IMG/VR virus record: IMGVR_UViG_3300013132_000046
Span: 1 to 64,000 of that record
Length of the DNA: 64,000 bases
Source: a virus
Strand: one strand, 5' to 3'
Both the position numbers and the translations under genes were made by a program. The notes below the pieces were generated by a model that searched no databases, was not told where the DNA came from, and saw only the letters and a list, made by a program, of their open reading frames with translations. Below, in pieces: positions 1-9,224 of this stretch (its first letter is position 1; every line of letters starts with the position of its first letter).

Positions 1-774
1 AACCTTAGGAGTTTTAACTTCTGTGGTTGCCTCTAGTTCACCGAATGTTTGTTTGGCTGTGAATGTCTGTGCTACTCCTAGTTTAACTGGAGTCACAGGA
101 ATCCAATTAGAGCCGTTCCAAGCAGGAACCTGATCTGTAGCCGCAGAGCTTTGTGTAAGGTCACTGAGGGGATGTGTATGGGCTGTGGGTGTTCTTGAAT
201 TAGTAAGCCTAGGATCATTACCCTCACAGATTGTATTGGCAGTTGACCCATATCTATCGCTAATTAACTCTGACCCTACTGATATATCCCAACCAGTATA
301 AGTACCGGGTGTTCCATAGGATTTTGTAATACCAAATATTAAATCACCTACAGTTGGATCATAGTCTTTAACTTGTGCATAAAAATACTCAGTAGGGGAG
401 TGGTTAAATACAAGAGTTTGGTTTACTCTATATGTATAATTTAATCCAACCCATACTGAGTTTGGTGATATTGTTGTATCGATTACAAAGTCATTAGATG
501 CAGCTTTAGTCTGATCTTTTTTAACTATTTCACTCTTTAGTGAATTAGGATAAGCTTCGTCTTTTTCACTGTTTAAGGCTGTTTGAACCTGATAAGTTAA
601 CTGATCAGATGTGTCTATTCTTTGGTTTAAGTAGGATGTCGTGTTGTTAAGCTGTAGAGATAGTTGATTTAGCTGTGAGTTTATTAATGTTGTGTTCTCA
701 AGTAAGCTTGATTGAACAGGAGCCAATAATAAACGCATTGCATTTAGTGTTTTTCTATCTCTATCTGCATTCAT
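1..774 (-). CDS. Fibre-like virion protein, N-terminal part (runs off window)
   Basis: The frame starts at an ATG overlapping the stop of the upstream gene (ATGA), with an AAGGGATGA ribosome binding site, and is open for 258 codons to position 1, so the 3' end is missing. The N-terminus looks helical and coiled (repeated Leu/Asn/Gln, residues about 8-55). Later comes a segment with AHTHPLSDL, a histidine-containing motif typical of phage fibre and tail-spike stems. The end of the visible part is rich in Thr and Val. It is probably an accessory tail or head fibre. The phase at position 1 matches the open frame entering at position 64000, so the two may be one gene. The fibre call is inference from composition, the AHTH motif and the place between portal and scaffold. 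Confidence 0.65.
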   Translation of the reverse strand, partial: MNADRDRKTLNAMRLLLAPVQSSLLENTTLINSQLNQLSLQLNNTTSYLNQRIDTSDQLTYQVQTALNSEKDEAYPNSLKSEIVKKDQTKAASNDFVIDTTISPNSVWVGLNYTYRVNQTLVFNHSPTEYFYAQVKDYDPTVGDLIFGITKSYGTPGTYTGWDISVGSELISDRYGSTANTICEGNDPRLTNSRTPTAHTHPLSDLTQSSAATDQVPAWNGSNWIPVTPVKLGVAQTFTAKQTFGELEATTEVKTPKV

Positions 775-1070
775 CCCTTACATTTCCTACCCTTTGGGCA
801 GCTTTGCTTAGAGCCACCTGGGCCAGCCCATAGATTCTTGCAGGCCCAATACTTGGCTGATAGCTTGTTGTTTGCTTGATCACAGTTATGTCTAGCTTTA
901 AAGCTCTTTCTAGCTCCTGACGAGTAGTTATGACCATACCCCTTGGCACCAAAGTGAATGATCTTTTCTTGACCATTGGCGCAAGCCTTGACCATTCTTT
1001 TCTTACCGGGTGAGGTAGATGGTCTTGGTTTATTACAGGGCATACTCGCTTTGTTTGCTTTCTTAGCCAT
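771..1070 (-). CDS. Small basic cysteine-containing protein after portal
   Basis: 99 residues, strongly basic, with four cysteines in the C-terminal half. It begins MAKKANKAS and continues with MPCNKPRPSTSPGKKRMVKAC, then ARKSFKARHNCD and SAKYWACKNLW. I recall this MPCNKP / ARRKSFRARHxC pattern from small conserved unknown proteins of T7-like aquatic phages, but I cannot name a function. The start overlaps the portal gene by 8 bases and is served by a GGAGGT inside the portal's last codons, so it is translationally coupled to portal. The internal Met at residue 10 is an alternative start. Confidence 0.75.
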   Translation of the reverse strand: MAKKANKASMPCNKPRPSTSPGKKRMVKACANGQEKIIHFGAKGYGHNYSSGARKSFKARHNCDQANNKLSAKYWACKNLWAGPGGSKQSCPKGRKCKG

Positions 1071-2667
1071 TCATACCTCCAAATAGTTTCATTGCTTGTT
1101 GTTGTACTTCTGGTGGAATGTTTGCACCACCAGTATTCTTTAGATCTTCTTGCATAGCAGAGCCAGCAGCGTTTGCTGTTTGCTGAGCAACAATCTTTTG
1201 CAGTTCCATCTGCTGCTGCATCTGAGCTTGCTTGTTCTTTTCTTCTTGCATTTCTTCTTGTGATTTAACCCAGTTATCTGGATCAAACCCAAGTGAAGTA
1301 ATAAGTGCTCTAGCAAAGGCATCCCATTTAAAGGATAATGCAGCCTGCTCAGGTAGATTTCTTACCATTTCACCCATCTGGAGTAACTTGGTAATATCTG
1401 ACTCTCTTGACAATGATTGTAAACCAGTCAGGATTTCGATGTTAAGAATACCATTCTTTTCATCAAACTGGTCTTTGATTCTTTCATCTATTTCGTTGTT
1501 ATCCAACATTAGATATACTGTTCTTCTAATAATAGGGATCATAAAGTCTCTAGCAATAGCAGAGAAAGTACCACCAAGGATATTCTCTAACTCATTACCG
1601 ACAGCTCTAATAGCGGTAGCTGTTACGCGATCACCTGTAGGCATTGCTGCTGTCTGTAGCAGGAAGCCCTGACCAACCTCTTTGCGCATTGTTTCTACTG
1701 CTGAAGCACTTACCTGAAGTTGTGCATTCATAGTATCTGATGGTGAGATTGTAAATACTTCGTTCTTTTTTGCGGCTACCCATTGACCATTAACAGCCCC
1801 GGATAGGTCATCAATTTCTGTTATACCAGCTGGATCTACACCCATAAAGAAAGTAGAACCAGCAGCCATACCTTGAATCAAAGCTCTGCTATATGATTCC
1901 AGAGTCTTGATATCAGAGTAGATATCTTCTACATGGGATCTACCATAATCTTCACCAGCAATTGTAGCCCAACGTAGTATTACATACGGAAGAACATCAT
2001 AGTAACCTACATCTATAATTTCTTTTTCTAGTTCTTTTTCTACTTTCCAGCGACCAGTATCTTCCTCTTGGCAAACCCGGATATAAACTGTTTTATACCC
2101 AGATTGTTCTTCTTCACCAGAAATAAAATCATAGAAGTTAGCTGGTTCTACATTGGATGGAGAAACGAATTCTAGGTAGATAAACTCTTTAATAGACCCA
2201 TTTACATCCCTTCGGATTACAAACTGGTCAAGACGGACTACCCTAAATGAATAATCATTTTCCATCACAATAAGAACATCGCCAACAACTATGAGGTGTT
2301 GCATGGCAAGATAGGAAACTTCTCTAAGGTTATTAGATATTAGTTTCTTATATACCTGGAAAGAAAGCTTATCTAGGAATTCTGCTACTTCCCTAGATGG
2401 TTCACGACCATTCTTAAGACCAAATGAAAAGAATGGTGTATCGTTTAGTGGGATTAGTACGCTGAGAATCTTACTAGCAAGTGATGTTACACCCCTAGAT
2501 TGAACGGAAGAAAATGTCTGAAGTAGGTTATCCTCTCCAGTCATTGACTCATATGGCAACAAAGTAGGAACAGTTATAGCAGAACATGCTCTTGCTTTGT
2601 TTAGTTTAGTATCACGTTTGGCATTTAAAACCTGCCATCGTTCTTTAATTGTTTTCTCAGTATTCAT
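1063..2667 (-). CDS. Portal (head-tail connector) protein, T7 gp8-like
   Basis: 534 residues, the usual length for the T7 gp8 family that forms the dodecameric portal through which DNA is packaged and ejected. The N-terminus has the family pattern: KERW...LNAKRD, then VPTLLPYES, then a stretch leading to GVTSLASKILSVLIPLNDTPFF. The C-terminus ends in a Gln/Met-rich helical tail (about residues 480-525). It is separated from the scaffold gene by at least one fibre-like gene, unlike T7 where gp8 and gp9 are adjacent. The upstream neighbour ends 9 bases before the start. Confidence 0.9.
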   Translation of the reverse strand: MNTEKTIKERWQVLNAKRDTKLNKARACSAITVPTLLPYESMTGEDNLLQTFSSVQSRGVTSLASKILSVLIPLNDTPFFSFGLKNGREPSREVAEFLDKLSFQVYKKLISNNLREVSYLAMQHLIVVGDVLIVMENDYSFRVVRLDQFVIRRDVNGSIKEFIYLEFVSPSNVEPANFYDFISGEEEQSGYKTVYIRVCQEEDTGRWKVEKELEKEIIDVGYYDVLPYVILRWATIAGEDYGRSHVEDIYSDIKTLESYSRALIQGMAAGSTFFMGVDPAGITEIDDLSGAVNGQWVAAKKNEVFTISPSDTMNAQLQVSASAVETMRKEVGQGFLLQTAAMPTGDRVTATAIRAVGNELENILGGTFSAIARDFMIPIIRRTVYLMLDNNEIDERIKDQFDEKNGILNIEILTGLQSLSRESDITKLLQMGEMVRNLPEQAALSFKWDAFARALITSLGFDPDNWVKSQEEMQEEKNKQAQMQQQMELQKIVAQQTANAAGSAMQEDLKNTGGANIPPEVQQQAMKLFGGMNG

Positions 2668-2676
2668 TTACTTTCC

Positions 2677-3045
2677 TCAGAGTGGTCTTTGCTCTCGTTC
2701 ATATGCTGGTCTTTCAATAATCGGCATGTCTAGGTTCATACCAGCTTCACCTAGGGTTATCTCGCCCATATCAACCTTAGCTTGAGCGGTTTGCTCTAGG
2801 AAGGTTGCTGTTTCTCTACGACGTTCTTCAGCAAGTACACCAGCTCTTCTTGCTGCTGCTTCTTGCTGTAGTCTTTCGTTTTCAATTCTGTCTAGTCTGG
2901 CGTTTTCACGCATTCTTTCTTCTTGTTCTCTTTGTAATTTAGCTTGCATTGCCATTTGCTCACGCATAAGTCTCATAGCATATGCATCTGGATCTGTGAT
3001 TTGTCCACTTGGACCACGATTACCACCACCTCCACCAAAACTCAT
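2677..3045 (-). CDS. Coiled-coil protein upstream of portal
   Basis: 122 residues. A Gly-rich N-terminus (FGGGGGNRG) is followed by a long charged helix rich in Arg, Glu and Gln, about residues 25-90, almost certainly coiled coil. The start has a textbook AAAGGAGGT ribosome binding site. Its place immediately before portal matches that of T7 gp7.3, a small virion or tail-assembly protein, but I see no sequence similarity that would prove homology. Confidence 0.75.
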   Translation of the reverse strand: MSFGGGGGNRGPSGQITDPDAYAMRLMREQMAMQAKLQREQEERMRENARLDRIENERLQQEAAARRAGVLAEERRRETATFLEQTAQAKVDMGEITLGEAGMNLDMPIIERPAYEREQRPL

Positions 3046-3067
3046 AGGTTACCTCCTTTCCTGAAGG

Positions 3068-3340
3068 TCAAACATTGCCCGTATCTTCTGAACTAGTTCT
3101 ATCTGACCCGCCTTGAAGCCACGCTCGTAATCCTTTAACTTTAGGTCGTTTGGGTTCAGTGTTATTACTTTTTCCAGCTTCTCTATCAATTCTTTGCTTA
3201 TTCTCAAGTTGTTCTCGTTCATTGTTTAATCTTGTTATTTCTTCTTTATAATCTCTAATAAGCTTTAAACATAGCTGAAGGTCTGGATCCATTTGTGCAT
3301 TATGTTTTAATCTTAATAGTAAATATTCAACTCTGTTCAT
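3068..3340 (-). CDS. Unknown small helical protein
   Basis: 90 residues. A leucine-rich N-terminal helix and a charged coiled-coil-like middle (about 28-55) are followed by a Lys/Pro-rich linker and a polar tail. The start overlaps the upstream gene by 14 bases. I do not recognise a family. Position among coupled genes between ribonucleotide reductase and portal is the main support for its being expressed. Confidence 0.6.
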   Translation of the reverse strand: MNRVEYLLLRLKHNAQMDPDLQLCLKLIRDYKEEITRLNNEREQLENKQRIDREAGKSNNTEPKRPKVKGLRAWLQGGSDRTSSEDTGNV

Positions 3341-3554
3341 TTTTAGATACCATAATATTTAGCATAAAGTTTTTTGTACCAGGATCTATTCTATTTTCAG
3401 TTAGTGCCGTGTGGAAGTTACTTAGGAATATGTGTGCCATATTCATGTTGTGAAAGCCAACATCTAATTGAGAATCCTTTAGTTTAACGAGCTTAATTGC
3501 TTCGTTTAAAACAAGATCCAAATCATACTCACTTTCAACAAACATTGTAGACAT
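3327..3554 (-). CDS. Unknown small protein downstream of ribonucleotide reductase
   Basis: 75 residues, mixed charged and hydrophobic, no membrane segment, no cysteine. A clear AAGGAG site lies 6 bases before the ATG, and the gene begins 10 bases after the ribonucleotide reductase stop. I do not recognise the family. Confidence 0.65.
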   Translation of the reverse strand: MSTMFVESEYDLDLVLNEAIKLVKLKDSQLDVGFHNMNMAHIFLSNFHTALTENRIDPGTKNFMLNIMVSKNEQS

Positions 3555-3564
3555 AATATACTCC

Positions 3565-5481
3565 TTAAGTTATTTCACAGGCACCAGCAGAACAAGCTAG
3601 TTCGTGTGATGCTTTAGTTGTATCTTCTCTTTCATATTCTGAAAGTAGATTCCAATTTACATGAGTAGGCATTAACGCCTCAAGTCTACCATACTCTTCT
3701 TCAGTAATAGACTCAAAGGGTGCTTGCTGGTAGATGTGTTCTACAGTTGGTAGGAATGATACACCAGATACCATGTGCCAGTGTTGCCATAACCAACCAC
3801 CTACATACAAGAAGTCATTATCTGTATAGTTTACAGTAACGCTAGGCTTGTGATCGCAGTAGAATAGTTGATAAGCCAACCACAATTGTAGGTGACCTAG
3901 TGCATTAATCTCATGTCGAGTAACACCAAAGTTTGCCTTAATTGGGAATGAAAATACTGTTGTGTTTTCTGGCCTCATAACACAAGGCTCATGTGGAATA
4001 CCAGCATTAGCCATAAACTTGGACATTGGTGAGTTCTTTTCCATTCTGATTCTACGGATATAGAACTTATCAAATCTTGGATGAAGACCACTGGCTGAAC
4101 CAGCAACACAGGATGTTGTGCCTTCTGGCTTTACACAAGTAATTGACTTGGATGGATTAATACCAAGATATTCAGCAAACTGTTCATTTGTTTTGCGAGC
4201 AACAAACTTAAGTGCTTCAAGAATCTTTTGTAGTTCTTCAATACCATGACCACCATTTGTAAGGTTGTTATCAAAGATACCAGTCATAGATACACCAAGC
4301 AATCTTTCTTCTTCGCAGTTTTCCTTGAAAGATGTTTGACCATTCTTTTCAAAGTAAGTAAAGTTAGTAAGCGCACTCTGGAGAGTACCTAGGATTGTAG
4401 CTAGTCTAATCTTTTCAATTAGCTGTGGGCCTTGGTCTTTTGGCTTAACTACAATAGTACTTAGGTTGCAGAACTGATCTGGTCTGAGGATAATCTCACT
4501 ACAGGGATTAGTACCAAACTTGTAATTAGGATTTCTACCAGCCTTTTCTGCAATCTTCTGCATTACTTCTCTATTACAAATACCACGCTCACCTGACCGT
4601 GAATTGTAAAGAGAAGCCCATTCATTCATAAATGTACCAAGACTTGGCTTGCTAGTAAATACAGCAGAGTTATTAGCTAATGATCTATGACCATTAGTTT
4701 CCCACCAGGGGCCACTTTTGGCATGGGCCATATCATAATCATTTAGATCTGATAGGCTAATCAGGGCTGAGCGTCTTACGCCACCACTGATAATGCTATC
4801 TGCAATCTGACATACAAGATCGTGAACTTCAATTGGTTTTAGTTTACGACCACTGGCACCGTAGAAGATGTTAGATGTAAACTTAATAAGACGGACAAAT
4901 GGTTCTGGACCACTGGCTCTGCCACCAAAAGTCTTAAGTCTTGTACCAGCTGCTCTTATTTTACTTACGTCAACTGTAAAATGCTTACCATTGAACAGTT
5001 CCATAATAAAACACTTATAGGCATTAGCCCAACCCTCTCTTGAGTCCTCAACTACAATAGAGTCTGATAACTTTGTAATTGTTTCTGGGATCTGGGGTAG
5101 GTTATTAATCTCTTCAGACTCAACTGAAAAGCCAACTACAGTGCCACAGGCTAGGGTGTACAGGATATTTGAGAATGATTCTACTGAATTAACAGCAACA
5201 TAGCAGCAGTTATAGGCTGCAACATCATCTTTATCAAGAGCTGGGCCAGCCGTCATAAGAGCGCGCATAGAACCGAATATTTCACGATTCTTCATTGCTT
5301 CTCTGGCCTTATTAAACTCTTCGTATTGTAGTTTAGGTAGCTTGGTGTTTAGATTTAGGCGGCTATCTAGGTAGTTAAAGTATCTATCTACAGCCTCGTC
5401 CCAGGTTTCTCTGCGGTTTAGGTCATCTACCCAACGACAATACTTATCAATTGCTACTAATTCTTCAAAAATCTTACTCAT
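3565..5481 (-). CDS. Adenosylcobalamin-dependent (class II) ribonucleotide reductase, monomeric
   Basis: 638 residues. It reduces ribonucleotides to deoxyribonucleotides using a cobalamin-generated thiyl radical. The active-site segment NPCSEI (Cys327, Glu329, Asn325) is followed by the family's FCNLS. A Cys pair at 92-93 (YNCCYVAVNS) should contain one of the redox cysteines, and the C-terminal ACSAGACEIT carries the shuttle pair (Cys630, Cys635) that is reduced by thioredoxin. The pattern fits the Lactobacillus-type monomeric reductase, which needs no second subunit. B12 must come from host or environment. Strong AAGGAG site. Together with ThyX, the kinase and the deaminase it supplies dNTPs. 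Confidence 0.93.
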   Translation of the reverse strand: MSKIFEELVAIDKYCRWVDDLNRRETWDEAVDRYFNYLDSRLNLNTKLPKLQYEEFNKAREAMKNREIFGSMRALMTAGPALDKDDVAAYNCCYVAVNSVESFSNILYTLACGTVVGFSVESEEINNLPQIPETITKLSDSIVVEDSREGWANAYKCFIMELFNGKHFTVDVSKIRAAGTRLKTFGGRASGPEPFVRLIKFTSNIFYGASGRKLKPIEVHDLVCQIADSIISGGVRRSALISLSDLNDYDMAHAKSGPWWETNGHRSLANNSAVFTSKPSLGTFMNEWASLYNSRSGERGICNREVMQKIAEKAGRNPNYKFGTNPCSEIILRPDQFCNLSTIVVKPKDQGPQLIEKIRLATILGTLQSALTNFTYFEKNGQTSFKENCEEERLLGVSMTGIFDNNLTNGGHGIEELQKILEALKFVARKTNEQFAEYLGINPSKSITCVKPEGTTSCVAGSASGLHPRFDKFYIRRIRMEKNSPMSKFMANAGIPHEPCVMRPENTTVFSFPIKANFGVTRHEINALGHLQLWLAYQLFYCDHKPSVTVNYTDNDFLYVGGWLWQHWHMVSGVSFLPTVEHIYQQAPFESITEEEYGRLEALMPTHVNWNLLSEYEREDTTKASHELACSAGACEIT

Positions 5482-5482
5482 A

Positions 5483-6268
5483 TTACTCCTTATTTAAATC
5501 CAAAATGTTTCTATCTCCAAGGTTATTTGGACACCAAAGGGTGATTTCCCTGGTTTCTTTGTTAAAATCACCATTTCTTAGGATTCTAACACACCTAGCT
5601 TGAGCAAGAGCAAAGTCACTAGGTGCCATATCAGGCACCTTATCTTCTGGTCTTTTTGCCCAGTCTTCTGCTAGGTACATATCCATGATAACCTTATCCC
5701 ATTCTTCTCTGGGATACTTGTCCAAAATCTTATTAGCTTTTACAGCCCCAACCTTCCATAGACCCCAGATGTTATCTGTAGAATCTCCGGTTAGCCATTG
5801 CTGGTAAAAGTATCTATCTGCGGCATCTTGTTCAACACAAACAGGTTCTTCTTCCTTATCAGGATTCCAGTGCCAACCAGGAATCTGTCGTAGATCCTTG
5901 TCTACTGTTACCCCAATAGCTTGACCAGAAGAAACCAGCATACCAATTAAGTCATCTGCTTCTAATCTATCTACACACCGTGATGTAATACCGGTATCAT
6001 AAATACACTCTAGAGCATAGCTCATTGAGTCGGGTGCTTTGAAATCATCTCTGTGTTCCTTGTAGGGCTTCCAGAAGACTCTACGATAGTTCTTGTTTCT
6101 CGGGCATGACATAGCAATATAAACTTTGTCCACACCCTTGGGAGTCCAATCGTTAATGTCTTTATTGATCCTTTCCGGCAATGCATCAATACCTTCTTGG
6201 TCGGCCCAAAACGCCGCACGATAAGCGATAATATCTCCATCTAAAATAGCCTCTGTTGGTTTATTCAT
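5483..6268 (-). CDS. 5'-3' exonuclease (FEN/T7 gp6-type)
   Basis: 261 residues with the acidic-cluster layout of flap-endonuclease-like 5'-3' exonucleases: ILDGDIIAY at the N-terminus, VDRLEADDLIG (about residue 98), VTVDKDLRQI, and TGDSTDNIWGL followed by VGAVKANKIL, which corresponds to the helix-hairpin-helix region. It probably degrades host DNA and removes RNA primers, as T7 gp6 does. It follows the polymerase cluster as gp6 does in T7. Its start overlaps the upstream kinase gene by 8 bases. Confidence 0.88.
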   Translation of the reverse strand: MNKPTEAILDGDIIAYRAAFWADQEGIDALPERINKDINDWTPKGVDKVYIAMSCPRNKNYRRVFWKPYKEHRDDFKAPDSMSYALECIYDTGITSRCVDRLEADDLIGMLVSSGQAIGVTVDKDLRQIPGWHWNPDKEEEPVCVEQDAADRYFYQQWLTGDSTDNIWGLWKVGAVKANKILDKYPREEWDKVIMDMYLAEDWAKRPEDKVPDMAPSDFALAQARCVRILRNGDFNKETREITLWCPNNLGDRNILDLNKE

Positions 6269-6914
6269 TTTCGTCTTCTTTTGTCCAAGGTAGTTCTTCG
6301 ATTTCTAATTTACCAGTATCAAGAATTTCATCAATAGATTCATTTATGTCTTCCTTTAGTTCCATAAGAGTTTCATTATTGACAATAATAAGGTCAAATA
6401 ATTCTTCATACTCACTGTTAGGAAGACCAAAGCTATCTTCTACATCATTGGCTAGCTTTTCACTTTCGTGGTTACGCCACTCAGCATTTTCTTCGTTAAG
6501 TGTACGACCACCAGAATCAATAAATATCTGTGTGGCTGCTAGTTCCCTGCCAAGTGCTATTTCATTCATGTACCTAACATCATCCTGAATGATAACATAT
6601 TCCCAGTACTTTTTATTCTCGGATTTGTTATCTACTTCTTTAAGCATATAATTTTGAATGGTTTCAAAAGTCTTTTCAATCCAGTATTCTGGATTTTCTT
6701 TACGTTTTGAAGCACCAAGTTCTTGGCAAAACTTACGATACTCGTCTGGTTTTGTTTCCTTTGAGTATCCAAGATCTTCTGCTGCTTTCTTTAGTGAGTC
6801 AGCAAATGGTATAATAACTGGAATATAACCCCTATGGTAAGCTAGGGCTTCTATAATCCTAGCTACCGATGTCTTTCCAACTCGGCCCTTGCCGCTGATC
6901 TGAATAATTCTCAT
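6261..6914 (-). CDS. Deoxynucleoside monophosphate kinase-like P-loop protein
   Basis: 217 residues. A P-loop GKGRVGKTS at residues 8-16 follows the first strand. Further features are IIPFADSLKKAAEDLG, QELGASKRKENPEYWI and VIIQDDVRY(M)NE, the latter resembling the Asp-Asp-Val-Arg motif of phage deoxynucleotide monophosphate kinases and related adenylate-kinase-fold enzymes. It likely phosphorylates dNMPs for phage DNA synthesis. It overlaps both neighbours. The substrate is inference. Confidence 0.75.
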   Translation of the reverse strand: MRIIQISGKGRVGKTSVARIIEALAYHRGYIPVIIPFADSLKKAAEDLGYSKETKPDEYRKFCQELGASKRKENPEYWIEKTFETIQNYMLKEVDNKSENKKYWEYVIIQDDVRYMNEIALGRELAATQIFIDSGGRTLNEENAEWRNHESEKLANDVEDSFGLPNSEYEELFDLIIVNNETLMELKEDINESIDEILDTGKLEIEELPWTKEDENE

Positions 6915-7050
6915 TATGTATTTCCTTCCAGTTACGAATAATATAACCTAAACCAATATTACCTTTTTGGTAATCAACAACAATTGGGTGTTCTGGGTTA
7001 CTAGCTATAAACTCGTTTACTTGTCTCATAAAAGTAACAGAGTCATTCAT
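6859..7050 (-). CDS. Unknown 63-residue protein between HNH and kinase genes
   Basis: Its ATG overlaps the HNH gene's stop (ATGA), and its last 56 bases overlap the kinase gene in another frame. The sequence has an N-terminal helix and a hydrophobic segment VVDYQKGNIGLGYIIRNW. Coupling supports expression; the long overlap with the kinase start lowers confidence. No family recognised. Confidence 0.5.
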   Translation of the reverse strand: MNDSVTFMRQVNEFIASNPEHPIVVDYQKGNIGLGYIIRNWKEIHNENYSDQRQGPSWKDIGS

Positions 7051-7268
7051 CTTTTTGCTCTATTGTAAGACTTGGAAACAACTCTTAGATTCTTAGATGT
7101 GTTGTTTCTTGGGTTACCATCCCTATGATCAATGTCTTTACCATCACCTTTGCGAACAGTTCCCTTACGGAGTCCTGCTCGTCGTGCTTTATTACGATGT
7201 GCACGATCTTTCTTTGATTTAGTAGATGATTGGAATTTCTTGTACTCGTCTTTGTAATCTCTTGACAT
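7047..7268 (-). CDS. Small HNH-type nuclease-like protein
   Basis: 73 residues, very basic. The C-terminal half has DIDHRDGNPRNNTSKNLRVV followed by SKSYNRAKR, the core of the HNH fold (Asp-His, then Asn-Asn, then the NLR-x-V strand). The preceding part is Lys/Arg-rich and probably binds DNA. Such short HNH-like proteins sit next to polymerase genes in many T7-like phages. No second zinc-binding Cys pair is visible. GAGGTAAC ribosome binding site. Confidence 0.72.
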   Translation of the reverse strand: MSRDYKDEYKKFQSSTKSKKDRAHRNKARRAGLRKGTVRKGDGKDIDHRDGNPRNNTSKNLRVVSKSYNRAKR

Positions 7269-7275
7269 GTTACCT

Positions 7276-7503
7276 CTATTCTAGAAACCAAACTTTACCC
7301 TGACTCTTTAGTAGTTCTGCTACTCTGAATCTAAGTATTTTGTTTTCTTCACTTAGTTTGTCGATTTCATTTTTAATAATAGTTGGGATGACAACATCCA
7401 CAACACTCCACTGGTGCTTTACTAGACTTGCATGTAAAGTATTGTAAAGCTCTTGTTCATTAGCGTTATCAGAAACTTTAACTTCTAGATATACAGTTTT
7501 CAT
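7276..7503 (-). CDS. Unknown small protein downstream of DNA polymerase
   Basis: 75 residues, beginning with a beta-strand-like MKTVYLEVKV and containing a charged helix (EIDKLSEENKILRFRVAELL). The start shares one base with the polymerase stop (TAATG), so translation is coupled. No family recognised. Confidence 0.62.
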   Translation of the reverse strand: MKTVYLEVKVSDNANEQELYNTLHASLVKHQWSVVDVVIPTIIKNEIDKLSEENKILRFRVAELLKSQGKVWFLE

Positions 7504-9224
7504 TAGTGTGTCTCCGACCAGTTGTTACCGATCTTGTATTCAGCTTCAATTAGACAATTACACTTCATTAGATCACCAGCAGTGGTTGCTGATTCACAAA
7601 TTATATTACCAATCTTGTGAGCATACTCTGGATCACACTCTAGCTGAAGCTCGTCATGGACTGAGGCTACCCAAGCAAACTTGGATGGACCTACTTCTAG
7701 TTGCAATCTATGATTAGCAACACAAGCCCAAGCCTTGGCAATGTGGGCACCCGATGACTGGAGTAGTGTATTGAGAGCAGCATGTTCCTTACGGACAGGA
7801 ATGGGTCGCCATCCAAATGGCTTGACAACACCATCACTGAGGGTAGAGAAACGACACTGATCAATCAGCTTCTTAAGTCCAGGAATATTTGACAACAACT
7901 TATTCTTTACTTGCTTTGCCTTGTAGGTAGAGCAACCAATAGTCTTGCCAAACTTCTCATCACCACCACCATACAAGAAGCAATAGATTGCAGTCTTGGC
8001 TGTAGATCTAGACTCTAGCTCCATAGCCTTTTGGTTGTGTGTATGGACATCACCTTCGCATACTTCCTTGGCATATGTGCCTCCGTCGTATGGGTGTAGA
8101 TAGTGTGCCAGCATCCGTAGCTCAAGACCCTTAAGGTCAGAGCCAACTAGTACCCACCCATCCCGTGGCTTGAATAGAGCACGGGCACGGGGATCTGAGT
8201 GAACCTGTTGCATGTTGGGTTCTTTAGCAGACATTCTACCAGTAACAGTACCAAGGATATTTACATAGCCGTGAATACGATTGTCTCGGCTTGTCTTGGC
8301 TCGGCTAACCCAATCAGATACTTGACCCATCAACTTGATAAGGTCGAAGTATTTGCACAGTGTCTTTGCTTCTGGATATTCTAGTTGAGATAGAACATCG
8401 TGGTCAACCTTTGGGTTACCCTTGTCAGTTTCTGGTGGTTCCCAACCATACTTTTCTTTTAGTCTTTCAGCAATCTGCTGACGAGAGCCGGGATTAAACA
8501 CCTCAATTTTATCCTTAAGTTGCTTACCAGTTTTCTTAGAGACTCGCTTGATAATCTTGTCTGGAAAGATGCGTTGCATTTCATCTTCAATCTGTGACTT
8601 TTCAATCAACAGTTCCATCTCAAGATTCTCTGCCTTGTCTAGATCAAAACTAAAACCATTTTCTACCTGACCAGAGATCATGTCAGCAACAACATGCTCC
8701 ATCTTGATTGCTCTTGAGTAGGTTTCCCAATACTTAGAGCTAGTCAAGTGGTTGTAAAGCTTAGCAGTTACAACAGAGTCTTGCAAGCAATAGTCACCCA
8801 TCTCCTTAGAGTATGCATCCCAACCACCTTGGTAGTCAGACTTACATTCCTTTAGGTATTCACCCCAGGATCTAAGTGAGTTGCTTTGGTCAGCTGTTGG
8901 TGGTGTTTCTGGATACATCATTCTGGCTAGAATAAGAGTATCAATTACACCAGTAAATGGTTCCTTGTTTAGTGGACCATACAATCTTTCAATCAATGGG
9001 ATATCAAACCCATAAATATTATGACCAACAATTGTATCTGCTTGTTTTAGTAGTTCAATACCAACTTCAAGGTTGTCTTGTTCAAACAGGAATGAATCTC
9101 CTGATAGAATATCAACAATTGATAGGCACCAGATTTTGCTGCCTTCCTTGATATAAGTTTTCTTCTTACCAGCAATTACTTCATTGAGTCCATCTGCTTC
9201 GACGTCAAATGCTAATATTTTCAT
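7503..9224 (-). CDS. Family A DNA polymerase with 3'-5' exonuclease
   Basis: 573 residues, shorter than T7 gp5 (704). Exonuclease motifs are FDVEADG (residues 6-12), VGHNIYGFDIP and YCLQDSVVTAK. Polymerase motifs are SDLKGLELR (motif A), RSTAKTAIYCFLYGGGDE (motif B) and VHDELQLE (motif C). In motif B the residue equivalent to E. coli Pol I 762 is Tyr, as in T7, a state associated with fast lytic phages. The Ser usual in motif A (DxSGLELR) is Lys here. No clear T7 thioredoxin-binding loop is evident. It works with the upstream primase-helicase, whose 3' end overlaps this start by 20 bases. Confidence 0.95.
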   Translation of the reverse strand: MKILAFDVEADGLNEVIAGKKKTYIKEGSKIWCLSIVDILSGDSFLFEQDNLEVGIELLKQADTIVGHNIYGFDIPLIERLYGPLNKEPFTGVIDTLILARMMYPETPPTADQSNSLRSWGEYLKECKSDYQGGWDAYSKEMGDYCLQDSVVTAKLYNHLTSSKYWETYSRAIKMEHVVADMISGQVENGFSFDLDKAENLEMELLIEKSQIEDEMQRIFPDKIIKRVSKKTGKQLKDKIEVFNPGSRQQIAERLKEKYGWEPPETDKGNPKVDHDVLSQLEYPEAKTLCKYFDLIKLMGQVSDWVSRAKTSRDNRIHGYVNILGTVTGRMSAKEPNMQQVHSDPRARALFKPRDGWVLVGSDLKGLELRMLAHYLHPYDGGTYAKEVCEGDVHTHNQKAMELESRSTAKTAIYCFLYGGGDEKFGKTIGCSTYKAKQVKNKLLSNIPGLKKLIDQCRFSTLSDGVVKPFGWRPIPVRKEHAALNTLLQSSGAHIAKAWACVANHRLQLEVGPSKFAWVASVHDELQLECDPEYAHKIGNIICESATTAGDLMKCNCLIEAEYKIGNNWSETH

